The notes below the pieces were generated by a model. It had not been told where the DNA came from. It searched no databases and worked only from the letters and a program-made list of their open reading frames with translations. Below are positions 30,923 to 39,933 of a DNA stretch of 64,000 bases, one piece after another. This DNA is from Isotricha intestinalis (lineage: Eukaryota > Ciliophora > Litostomatea > Vestibuliferida > Isotrichidae), in assembly GCA_023807065.1 (NCBI GenBank), contig JAJJLU010003475.1, positions 20,772 to 84,771 on the forward strand, in the 5' to 3' direction. Every line of letters begins with the position of its first letter. The stretch's first letter is position 1. The translations under genes were made by a program, and so were the position numbers.

Positions 30923-32170
30923 ATGATGAAAATACTTATTTTACTTTTAATATCAATAACTAAAGAAAAATTAACATTCCCTTTTTCAATAGGAAATCTA
31001 ACTGGAACATTTTATAACAAACATATAGACAATAATATATCAACGAATGTATATATTGGAGATCCAATAATAAAATTTCCATTATCAATTAAATTAAGAC
31101 AATATCCTTTATTATTGGCAGATGTAATGTCAAATATTAGAAAAGATATTCCAAGATATGATCCTGTTAAAAGCAGAACTTATGATGAATATTGGGGAGA
31201 ACGTGATATTTATAATGAAGAATATTTTGTTTCTGGTTTTAGAGTTTATGATTATTTTTATTTTGGTAATGAAAATGTTTCTAATAAATTTAATTTTATT
31301 TTAGTTAGAGAAGCTAAAAAACATTTCAGTGGAATTTTAGGATTAAGTCTTTATAAAAATGATCAAATAAGTAAATTTAATCTTATTGGGCAATTAAAAA
31401 ATTATAATTTTACAAAGAATAAAACTTTTTATTTTAATTTTGAAGATAATAAATTAATATTTGATGATTATCCTCATATTACATATGGAGATAAATATAA
31501 AGAAATTAATTTTAGAAGTGTTAAATCTTATATAGATAATCAAGCTCAAAATTTTGATATAATGTTTGATGTTATTACTTACAAGAAATACGTTGAAAAA
31601 GATAAAGTAATTGAATTAACAGTTGAAAGTGATTTATTTAAAGGATCAAGTGAATTTGGAAAGTATTTATTTAATAATTACTTTAGTAAATATAAAGATT
31701 GTGAAAAAACGGTTGTTTTAGATAAATATTATAGTTTTGTTTGTAATAGTAAAAAAGCAATGAAAAATTTTGAAGATATTGATTTTCTTTTAAAAGAAGA
31801 AGAAATGGTATTTTATTTATCTAAAAATGAATTATTTAAAGAAGAAGATGGAAAATATTATTTTTTAATGTATTTTGATGAGAAAGAAGATAATAAATGG
31901 TCATTTGGAAAAAATTTTTTTAGTAAATATATTTTAGTTTTTGATGTTGATAAAAAACAAATTGGATTTTATTTTGAAAAAAAAAAAACAAATACTCTCC
32001 TTTACATATTATTAGTTTCATTTATTGTTATTGCTATTGTGTTAGGAGGATTTTTATATTATCATATAATTAATAAACCAAGAAGAAAAAGAGCAAATGA
32101 ATTAGAAGATAATTATGATTATATAACAGAAACTGAAGAAAAAGGAGAAGGTGTTCAAAAATTATTATAA
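30923..32170 (+). CDS. Pepsin-like (A1) aspartic-protease homologue lacking catalytic motifs, membrane-anchored
   Basis: The 415-residue protein has a signal peptide (about 1-18) and a C-terminal transmembrane helix (about 352-374, LLYILLVSFIVIAIVLGGFL) with a short cytoplasmic tail. Between them is a two-lobed A1-like body. The N-terminal strand pair is VYIGDPIIKFPLSI, and the C-terminal signature is WSFGKNFFSKYILVFDVD, KKQIGFYF. This corresponds to the pepsin-family 'flap end' (…G…FL..YY.VFD…..IGF). The first DTG site is replaced by YPLLLADV, and the second is FDVIT, keeping Asp but not Thr-Gly. It is therefore probably a non-catalytic binding protein. The stop is TAA. Confidence 0.6.
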   Translation: MMKILILLLISITKEKLTFPFSIGNLTGTFYNKHIDNNISTNVYIGDPIIKFPLSIKLRQYPLLLADVMSNIRKDIPRYDPVKSRTYDEYWGERDIYNEEYFVSGFRVYDYFYFGNENVSNKFNFILVREAKKHFSGILGLSLYKNDQISKFNLIGQLKNYNFTKNKTFYFNFEDNKLIFDDYPHITYGDKYKEINFRSVKSYIDNQAQNFDIMFDVITYKKYVEKDKVIELTVESDLFKGSSEFGKYLFNNYFSKYKDCEKTVVLDKYYSFVCNSKKAMKNFEDIDFLLKEEEMVFYLSKNELFKEEDGKYYFLMYFDEKEDNKWSFGKNFFSKYILVFDVDKKQIGFYFEKKKTNTLLYILLVSFIVIAIVLGGFLYYHIINKPRRKRANELEDNYDYITETEEKGEGVQKLL

Positions 32171-32513
32171 TCATAATTAATATTTAAAAATTATTTTAGT
32201 TTATTTATTTTTTTTTTTAATTTAATTTTATTCTTTGTTTTATTGTTTAGTAAAATATTCTATTTTTTTTTTGGAATAATTGGGTAAATATTATTAATAA
32301 TAAATCCATTATAAAATGTTTAATAATTTTAGATTTGAATTTATAAATGCTTTAATCAGATAAAAGTTGTTTTATTCATTTTATATAATTTTGATTCAAT
32401 TTAAATATTTAAAATAAATAATATAAGCTTAAAATACAATATAAATTTTTTTTAATATATAAACCATTTAAAAAATATATTTATTTTAATTTAATAGATA
32501 TATTAAAAATAAA
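32171..32513. other. AT-rich spacer between convergent genes
   Basis: No reading frame or structured element is visible. There is a run of T near 32208-32218 and A/T-rich 3'-flanking DNA for both genes. Confidence 0.5.
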
Positions 32514-33841
32514 TTAAATTTTAGTTCTCGGATTATTTTCACATCCTTGAGATAAAAAATGTATTTTCCAAATATCTTCAGGTTCAATATTAATATGACA
32601 TAAAGGGCAAATTCTTTCTTTATCTTCATTAACTTCATCACAGACTTTATTATTAACATGTTCATTAAATTTATCAACTTCAATCGCTTGTTTGCATCTA
32701 TCACATTTTTTATACTGTTCTTTAAAATCACATTCATATAACAAATGAAAATTACTTTTAGAAATTTCTATAATTTGTTTACATTTATTACATTGAATTA
32801 ACATAGGACATTCTCTATATTGATGAAGAGTTAATTGATCTTGATTAATATTTTTATCAAACATACCACAAAATTCACAAGTGTGTTCATCATCACCTTC
32901 ATTATTATTATTATCATTTATTTCTTCTAATTTATCTTCAATTGTTTTTATTTGAGCCGGTCTTAGTTCTTTTTGAAAATATTCATGTATTTTATCTCCT
33001 TCATTTTTATATAAAGTTATTATAATTTCTAAAGCAGCATCTCTTATATTTATTTTATTCATTGCATATCCTTTTACAGCATATGTTATTAATTGTTCAA
33101 AATTCTTTGGTTCATAATTGTATAATTTTATTAAGTTACTTACCATTAAATATCTTCCATTATAATGATTTCTTGATTTCATTAAATTTTTTTTTATTGG
33201 GTTTTTAATAATCATACTTATCATTTTTGAACTTGAATTTGTTGTTTTAACATAATCTAATATTAAATTATCTACTTTTTCTTTTAATTTAACATTTGAA
33301 TCTCCTAAATAATTTAATGATAATTCAATACATAAAAAAAAATTTGTTATATTTATATTTTTTGGGAATTTATTTATTAAAATATCTAAAATATCAATGC
33401 AATTAATAATTGGGTGTATAAAACTTGTTTGTAATATTTTAAAAGCTATTTGAGAACATGTTCCAATTAAATCATTTTTATCTATTGATTTTGAAAAATA
33501 AGAAGTATCAGGATATTTTTTTAAATCATCTAAGATTAATATTATTTTCTCTTCCATTAATTTTGAATTTTTTCCAAAAAGAGGATATACAATATTTTGA
33601 GGTAAAAAATTTAATAATTTTTGAGCTTGACTTTCTTCTTCAGGATCTAATTTAATTTCTGAATATTCTTCATTATTTTGTTTATCATTTCCATCACCTT
33701 GATAAGGAGAAAATTGAGAATTTGTTTGTAATTCTTTTTCAACCATTTGACTAAAAGTTAAAGGATTAATTGTATTTCCTACTTTTTGAGAATCAACATC
33801 AATTATTTCATTATTTTTTTTACTTTCCTTTTTTTTTAGAA

Positions 33842-33890
<49 letters not shown>

Positions 33891-34581
33891 GTTATTAATT
33901 TGAGAAATTTTTGACTCTGTTATTGTTCCTTTTTCTTCTAAATTCTTTATTTTTAATTTTTCTTTTTGAATTTTTAAACTTATTTCTTTAGCTTTGTCAT
34001 AATCTTCTTTTTCAACTGCTTTTTTTTTTTCATTTTCTAAAGTAATAATTTCATTTTTAATTTCATTTATTTGATTTTGATTTTCACTAATATAATTACC
34101 ATATAATTCAATAGAAATTAAACCAACTTGATTATATTTATTTAATTCATTAGGATAATTTTTATCCAAAGAAAATTTTATTTTTTCACAAGCACAATCT
34201 ACTTTAACACTTTTCATTTCTCTTGCTTGATAATTAGATCTTTTATTATCTTTAAAATTAACAATTCCTAATTTAGTTAAAGAATAATCATTAGGTTGAT
34301 TAATGGAAATAGAAATTTTTGTAGAAATTTTAGATTGATGAGATAATAGGTTTATGAAGTTTAATCTTGAAGGTTTTTCTAATTCAATGTATATGTCTTG
34401 AGGATATGAAGAATTTGGTGATGATTGCCATCCTCTACTTGTTGGCTTTGGATTTAATAATGAAATAATTGAGTTATGCTCTGATTCAGCTATTATTATT
34501 TTTTATTTTTATATAAAGTTTTATTTTACATGATACATATATTATTCTATATTTTAATTTTTCACCTTTGATTTTGTTCAT
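32514..34581 (-). CDS. CEP104: CEP104-type ciliary tip protein (two exons)
   Basis: This is the homologue of the ciliary-tip/centriolar protein CEP104. I place the ATG at 34581. Exon 1 (34581-34530) encodes MNKIKGEKLKYRIIYVSS. After removal of a 40-nt GT-AG intron (34529-34490) the frame continues into the jelly-roll domain with SRGWQSSPNSSYPQDIYIEL and ARE(L/M)KSV, then LNKYNQVGLISIELYGN. These are CEP104 hallmarks. A coiled coil, a poly-Asn tract, a TOG domain (about 300-500) and a C-terminal zinc-finger array (about 540-675: CEFCG, CNKC, CDRC, CPLC) follow. The total is about 675 residues. CEP104 binds tubulin and EB1 at growing axoneme tips. Using the internal Met at 34217 would cut off half the jelly roll. 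Confidence 0.88.
33841..33890. repeat. ATT microsatellite encoding poly-Asn in CEP104
   Basis: About 17 uninterrupted ATT units on the + strand read as AAT (Asn) codons in the CEP104 frame, between its coiled coil and TOG domain. Length polymorphism is likely. Confidence 0.9.
34490..34529 (-). other. Spliceosomal intron in CEP104
   Basis: This 40-nt GT-AG intron starts GTAAAA and ends ATAATAATAG on the minus strand. It restores a family-conserved N-terminus. Without it, the jelly-roll frame hits a stop (TAA) upstream with no Met. Its small size suggests that other genes here may hide similar introns. Confidence 0.8.
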
Positions 34582-35218
34582 TTATTTTTAAAATAATTTT
34601 ATTTTGAATTATTTTTAATTTATATTTTTATTGAATAATAACTTTTAATGAAATGTCTTTAAATGCTTTTTAATTAGATGATAATAATTTATAAAATGAA
34701 GAAGATGAATATATTTAAAAAATTGTTTAGATGAATTATTTGAAAATTTAGCTATTGAAATTTGTTTATAGTTAATTTAAAAATTTAAAAGAATTTTTAA
34801 TAGAAAGGTTAGAAAATTAAAAAAATCAAGGATCAAGAAGTTGATTTTTAATGAAGAAGAAGCCAGAAATTTTTTTAAATTATTCTATTTAAAACAAGAA
34901 AAAAATAAATAAAAAAAGATTTATTAAAGGACATCAAACTTAAGCTAATTTTTTTTTTTCAATATGAAATTCCTGAACCTTCTAAAGAAATTCCTCTTGA
35001 AGTTGATGAAAATAAATTTGTGATTATGTGGAATATTTTTTTTTTCTCAAAAGGAAATGTTAAATAATATTATTAATGAAATATTTTAAGTTAATTATAA
35101 AAAATAACATATAATATTATAAATCATTTAAATATTAAAAAGGCCTTAAATAAATAATTTAAATATATAATTAATTTTAAGATAATATTTTTTTATAAAT
35201 TAAATTCTAATAATATAT
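34582..35218. pseudogene. Decayed coding tract, unknown family
   Basis: On the + strand from about 34650 a broken frame opens MSLNAF, TAA, LDDNNL, TAA, NEEDEYI. It then shifts to KNCLDELFENLAIEICL, and further on reads FNEEEARNFFKLFYLKQEKN up to about 34910. Another piece, YEIPEPSKEIPLEVDENKF, lies near 34961-35015. The helical, Glu/Lys-rich fragments look like remains of one coding sequence with several stops and at least two frame changes. I do not recognise the family. Low-complexity A/T DNA fills the rest of the gap. Confidence 0.4.
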
Positions 35219-35731
35219 TTATTTAATATCCATTATAAATTTAATCGGACATGAAAAATGACCAGTATTTCCTAAAGAACCATAAAATCTTTTAAATCCA
35301 TTTTTTTCATAAAATTTTTGTGCTCTCATTAACTGATCCATAGTTTCTAAATAACATTTATTATAATATTGTTTAGCAAAATTAATAGCAACATCTAATA
35401 AAGCTTTAGCTAAACCAGTTCCTCTAACTTCACTTAATAAATACATCTTTTGTAATTCACAAACTTCTTTTTCTCCTTCTAATTCTCCTATTCCACATCC
35501 TCCTAAAATTTTTCCTTCTTTATCTTCAACAATCCAATATTTTGTTTTTTCTTTATTATATACTGTCGATAATTTCCCTAAATTTGGATCTACCCAAATT
35601 GTTCCATCGATATTGCATTTAAATTCTATTAATATTGTTCTTATTACTTGTTCTAATTCTTTATTATCTTTTTCTTCTATTTCTCTAATGGTCCAATCTT
35701 TAAATTTTGTTTTTTTGGATTCGTTTTCCAT
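35219..35731 (-). CDS. GNAT-family N-acetyltransferase
   Basis: The 170-residue single-domain GNAT protein has its acetyl-CoA-binding motif A at LQKMYLLSEVRGTGLAKALL (the R-G-x-G-x-A type of loop). The C-terminal motif B is YLETMDQLMRAQKFYEKNGF. Size and architecture are bacterial-like, as in many one-domain GNAT proteins of broad or unknown substrate. Acquisition from bacteria is possible but not shown, because codon use and A/T content match the neighbours. The substrate cannot be inferred. The stop is TAA and no membrane or signal segment is seen. Confidence 0.85.
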   Translation of the reverse strand: MENESKKTKFKDWTIREIEEKDNKELEQVIRTILIEFKCNIDGTIWVDPNLGKLSTVYNKEKTKYWIVEDKEGKILGGCGIGELEGEKEVCELQKMYLLSEVRGTGLAKALLDVAINFAKQYYNKCYLETMDQLMRAQKFYEKNGFKRFYGSLGNTGHFSCPIKFIMDIK

Positions 35732-36602
35732 TTAGAATATTATTTTTATCAAAAGATTATTTAAATAATCAATAATTGGAAAATCATTAAAAATAAATAA
35801 AGATAATATTTTCCTTTTTTTTCTTATGTATATTATTAAAAATCAAAAGGATTAATATTAATTATATATTTAAATATATATGATGATGAATTATTTTTTC
35901 CCTTTTATAAAACAAAAGATTAATTTATTCAATTTTTGAATTCAAGAATAAAAACAAATGAAATAAATGTTATCAAAAATATTTTGTAGTGAATCTAAAA
36001 ATAAAAAATAAGTTGAAACAAATGATACTCTAAATTATATAATTAAATCACAACACCAATGGAAGTTAAATAGACAAATTCTTTTAACAGATAAAAACAT
36101 TCTTACATTAAAATATAAAATGAAAATTGTATTTATTATAATAATAATCACTCAAAATAAAATAAGGAAAAAATAAGATATAAGAAACACTAAAATCCTT
36201 TATTTTAAAATTTCCAAAATAAAATTGTTCATATAATTCATAATATTTTAGAAATAAAAATATAAGAGAAAGTGATGATAATTCAAGAAATTGTTAATTA
36301 TTTTTCTAAAGTACTATTTTTAAATATTAAAAATGTTCAAATAGGTTAATATTATAAATAATTATGAATCATTTTTATATTTTTTATTTTTGAAATAATT
36401 TGTTTTCAAAAAAATAATCTTTAATCTTTTATACCTTCATTTAAATAAAAATGAATTTAATTTTTTTAAAAAAATATTAAATAAATATTCTGAATTAATA
36501 CTCAAAATATTATTGAAATTATATAAATAAAATAACAATTTGAAAAAAAATCATTTTCTATTTATAAATAATAAGAATATATTATTATTATATCAATTAT
36601 AT
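35732..36602. pseudogene. Decayed tract with TH1/PH-like lipid-binding domain remains
   Basis: On the + strand around 35957-36350, pieces read MLSKIFCSESKNKK, then WKLNRQILLTDKNILTLKYK. After a frame change comes IVHIIHN ... VMIIQEIVNYFSKVLFLN. The order of a 'hydrophobic-Arg-x-hydrophobic-LTDK.IL.L' strand pair, a lost middle and a final helix 'IIQEIVNYFSKVLF' resembles myosin TH1 tails and related PH-like domains. Stops and frame changes make it non-functional. The remainder of this 870-bp gap is A/T DNA with nothing visible. Confidence 0.35.
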
Positions 36603-38411
36603 TTAATTTGAAAACTTATCATTTACTATTTTACTAGTATATTTCATATTATTAGAAACAATTATTGGATTTTGAATATTATATATATATCCTCCTTTTA
36701 AATCATTTATTCTTGAACTTTTACTATTACTTTTTTTTTGTAATATTTCATTTAATTCAAATTTTAAATCTTTTACATTTTTATTATCTTTAATATAATT
36801 AACAAATCTTTTATTAGAACTTTTAGGTCTTGGATTTAACATGTCTAAATTATAAGATAAACTTTTTGAATGATGATTTTTAGTAGAATTTGATTCAATA
36901 TTTAAAAAAGTTTTATTTTCTTTTTTTAAACTTGTATTAATTTCTTGTGTTGAAGTTGAATGAAGAAAATTATTAAATTTATTATTAATAGAATGTTTTA
37001 AATAATTATTTGAATACTTCATTGGATTTTTTTTCTTATTTGCTTTTGAAAAATCAATATCTGATAAATTTACTTGATTACTTTGGTTTTGATTTAAATT
37101 ACTTAAATTATGACTTCTCATTGTATTTACATTATAAGAGTAACTACTTAAAAAATTATTTTTTTTATGCGTTGTTGTTTGAGGAAATTGAAAATTATTG
37201 TCTTTTTTTTTTGGATGATATAGTCTTAAACTATTATTATATTTTTTATTTTTATTTATCATATTTTTTAAATTTTTAGGATTTCTTTCATTATTAAAAT
37301 ATTTATTTACTTTACTATCATTTTTCTTACTTTCACTATAACTATGATTAGTAAAAGAACTTACATCATTATTATCATTACATATAATATTAGTTATTTG
37401 ATTATTAATAATATTAATATTTACTTGTTGATTTCCTTGATTGTCTAAAATGTTTTTAGTATCAATCCCTTTCTTAATCATTGAATTATATGAATTAATA
37501 TCATTCATTACTTTATTAAAATTAATTTCATTTCCAATTACAAATTTCTTAATATGTTCTCTAACATCATTAACATAAGATAAAAATTCTAATATTGGCA
37601 TAATATTATATAATTCTCTATCATTTTTATCATCAAACCAGCTTAAAATAGGAATACCATTATCAGGATTTAAAGCATAAGAAATAGGAGAATTATCAAC
37701 AATGATAATATCTTTTAAATCTCTTCCTAATTTTTTTAAATCTTTAACAAAAGCAGTATTAATTAAAGTACAATGTTCTCTAAACAATCTAAAAGGACAA
37801 AAACCTTGTTTATCAATAATATCTAATAACGGATCTGCATATTTACTTAAAGAAGCAGTAAAAATTACAATTTCATATCTTTTTGACATTTTTTCTAAAA
37901 ATTCTTTAACTCCTGGTCTTACTAATACATGAATATCATGTATATTATTATCTAATTCTATTTTTATTATTACATCTGAAGGACAATTAAAAGGAATAAA
38001 TCCAGAATGAACTAAAGTTTCATCTAAATCTAAAACTAAGGTTTTTTTATCTGATATTTTAGGAGGCAAAAGACCATTATTTAATTTTATTTGAGAATTT
38101 ATTAATCGATTAGGAGAATGAGAATGGGATTTATTTATTATTATTTCATTATTATTTTTATTTTGATTTTTTAAGGGTTTTTTTAATATAAACTTTTGAT
38201 CTTTTTTTACTTGGGTTATTATATTATTTATTATGGAATTTGGGTCTTTTGATTTTGATATATTTTGATTTTTTAATTTTGCATTTGCACTTATTCCCCT
38301 TTTTTTTGATTGAGAAATATATTTAATTTGACTATTGGGCGAGTATTTTAAATTTATTCTTCCTATTATTTGAGGTTTTGGATTTTGCTTTTGGGAATGT
38401 TGATATGACAT
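36603..38411 (-). CDS. SCP/FCP1-like HAD-family protein phosphatase with long Asn/Ser-rich tail
   Basis: The 602-residue protein has a disordered N-terminus (about 1-120). A CTD-phosphatase (FCP1/SCP homology) domain covers about 120-285. The catalytic motif is LVLDLDETLVHSGF (both Asp of the DxDxT/V type, about residues 128-133). YEIVIFTASLSKYADPLL and IIVDNSPISYALNPDNGI with WFDD complete the domain. Such enzymes remove phosphate from Ser/Thr of the RNA polymerase II tail or other proteins. The C-terminal 300 residues are Asn/Ser/Lys-rich with no recognised domain. Small SCP paralogues are about 260 residues, so the tail is an addition. The stop is TAA. Confidence 0.9.
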   Translation of the reverse strand: MSYQHSQKQNPKPQIIGRINLKYSPNSQIKYISQSKKRGISANAKLKNQNISKSKDPNSIINNIITQVKKDQKFILKKPLKNQNKNNNEIIINKSHSHSPNRLINSQIKLNNGLLPPKISDKKTLVLDLDETLVHSGFIPFNCPSDVIIKIELDNNIHDIHVLVRPGVKEFLEKMSKRYEIVIFTASLSKYADPLLDIIDKQGFCPFRLFREHCTLINTAFVKDLKKLGRDLKDIIIVDNSPISYALNPDNGIPILSWFDDKNDRELYNIMPILEFLSYVNDVREHIKKFVIGNEINFNKVMNDINSYNSMIKKGIDTKNILDNQGNQQVNINIINNQITNIICNDNNDVSSFTNHSYSESKKNDSKVNKYFNNERNPKNLKNMINKNKKYNNSLRLYHPKKKDNNFQFPQTTTHKKNNFLSSYSYNVNTMRSHNLSNLNQNQSNQVNLSDIDFSKANKKKNPMKYSNNYLKHSINNKFNNFLHSTSTQEINTSLKKENKTFLNIESNSTKNHHSKSLSYNLDMLNPRPKSSNKRFVNYIKDNKNVKDLKFELNEILQKKSNSKSSRINDLKGGYIYNIQNPIIVSNNMKYTSKIVNDKFSN

Positions 38412-38647
38412 TTATTTATTTCTTTTTTTTTATTTTTTATTGTATTTTTTTAATTGAAATATTATAATATATTTAAATATATAGATTTTGAAAAAAAAAA
38501 ATTAAAAAAAACTATTCTTATTATAAACGATTATCAGAGATATATAAGTTTAATATTTAATTTGTAATAAATGAAAAAAAGAAAAATTTAATTATTTATT
38601 AAAAATAACTTAAATAAATAAAAAAAAAAATTTAAAAACATAAAAAA

Positions 38648-39832
38648 ATGTTATCACCTTATTTGACAGATATTCCAATAAATTCATCACAAATATCAAA
38701 CATAGAAATAGATCGTCTTCGTAAAAAGAAAGTTCCAAAAACCACAATGCCTCAATCTCGAAAGGCAAGGACATTATCATCAGAAACTCAAACATTAAAT
38801 TCTCCTCGTTCAATAAAGACAATGTATCCTCAAAGAAGTCCTCAAGTAGCATTTACATCAACATCTGAAAGATTTAATACTTATTTTATAGAAGCAACTG
38901 ATCCTGAAAATCCAGGACCAGGAACTTATAATTTTAAATCAACGTTTTCAACAGCTGGAAAAACTTCTTTTTCTTCTAAAGGCTTTGGAAATGGTTTTTT
39001 ATCAAAAGAAGGAAGATTTATAAATGACAGTAAATTATATTATGAAAAATATAAACCTGGACCTGGAGAATATAATAATAATAAAAATTCTTTAGTAAAT
39101 GAAGTTAAAAATTCCTTAATTGGTAAAAGCTTATATAATAAAAAAGAAAATAAATCTTTAAAAAATAAAGAAGTTAGACCTGATCCTTTTAGTTATGAAC
39201 CTAAAAAAATAAATAGTGAAAGTTATAATTATGAAAGTGTTTTTAAAGGAAATGATAAAAGATTTAAAATTAAATTTAATAGTAATCCTGGTCCTGGAAC
39301 TTATAATAGTTTTACTGAAAATTTTAAAAGTGATAAAGGAGAAAGTTTTATGTTTAGACAACCTTTTAATAAAAGAGTTGATGTTTTAAAAAAATTAAAT
39401 ATTAAAACTGATAAAGAAATAAATGAAGAATATATTGAAAAAAAAATTAAAAATAGTGGTTTAAATCCAATGTCCTTTACTGGAATAAGACAAAAAGATT
39501 TTTATTTAACTAGTGTAGATAATAGTTTAGAAAGTGATAACAATAATGAAGGAAAAAGTAATAAAAAGAATAAAAAGAATAATATTAATAATTTAGGTGA
39601 AAATTTCGATCCTAATAAAGTTAAACAACAATTTCAAATAATTAATATTGATAAAAAAGATGATTTAATGAAATTAGCTTCTCCAAGATGGAAAATAAAT
39701 AAATATGAATTTAAAGTTCCTGGACCTGCTTTTTATCATCCTCCTATTTTAGATAATCACTTAAGTTTTAATAGAAATAATAAAATTTTTCTTGGTGGTA
39801 CAGGAGCTTTATTTAATCTTTTATATAAATAA
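38648..39832 (+). CDS. SHIPPO/STPG-repeat (PGPGTY) axonemal-type protein
   Basis: The 394-residue protein has the repeated Pro-Gly-rich signature of SHIPPO (ODF3/STPG) proteins: NPGPGTYNF (about 97), KPGPGEYNN (about 139), NPGPGTYNS (about 216), and degenerate VPGPAFYHP near the C-terminus. SHIPPO proteins bind microtubules, many inside axonemal doublets. Low-complexity Lys/Asn segments lie between repeats. Together with CEP104 and the centrin-like gene, this is the strongest sign that the organism builds cilia or flagella. The start ATG lies after a run of A. The stop is TAA. Confidence 0.88.
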   Translation: MLSPYLTDIPINSSQISNIEIDRLRKKKVPKTTMPQSRKARTLSSETQTLNSPRSIKTMYPQRSPQVAFTSTSERFNTYFIEATDPENPGPGTYNFKSTFSTAGKTSFSSKGFGNGFLSKEGRFINDSKLYYEKYKPGPGEYNNNKNSLVNEVKNSLIGKSLYNKKENKSLKNKEVRPDPFSYEPKKINSESYNYESVFKGNDKRFKIKFNSNPGPGTYNSFTENFKSDKGESFMFRQPFNKRVDVLKKLNIKTDKEINEEYIEKKIKNSGLNPMSFTGIRQKDFYLTSVDNSLESDNNNEGKSNKKNKKNNINNLGENFDPNKVKQQFQIINIDKKDDLMKLASPRWKINKYEFKVPGPAFYHPPILDNHLSFNRNNKIFLGGTGALFNLLYK

Positions 39833-39933
39833 AAAAAATAATATTTCAAAAATATTTTTTAAATGCTTATTTGCTTAATTCTTTTAATATTTTAAATAAT
39901 TAATAAAAAATTATAACTTTATTTATATTATCT

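Noticed and set aside
35219..35731. GNAT gene as a proven horizontal transfer
   Set aside because: Base composition and codon use match the neighbours, and a tree is needed. It is kept only as a possibility.
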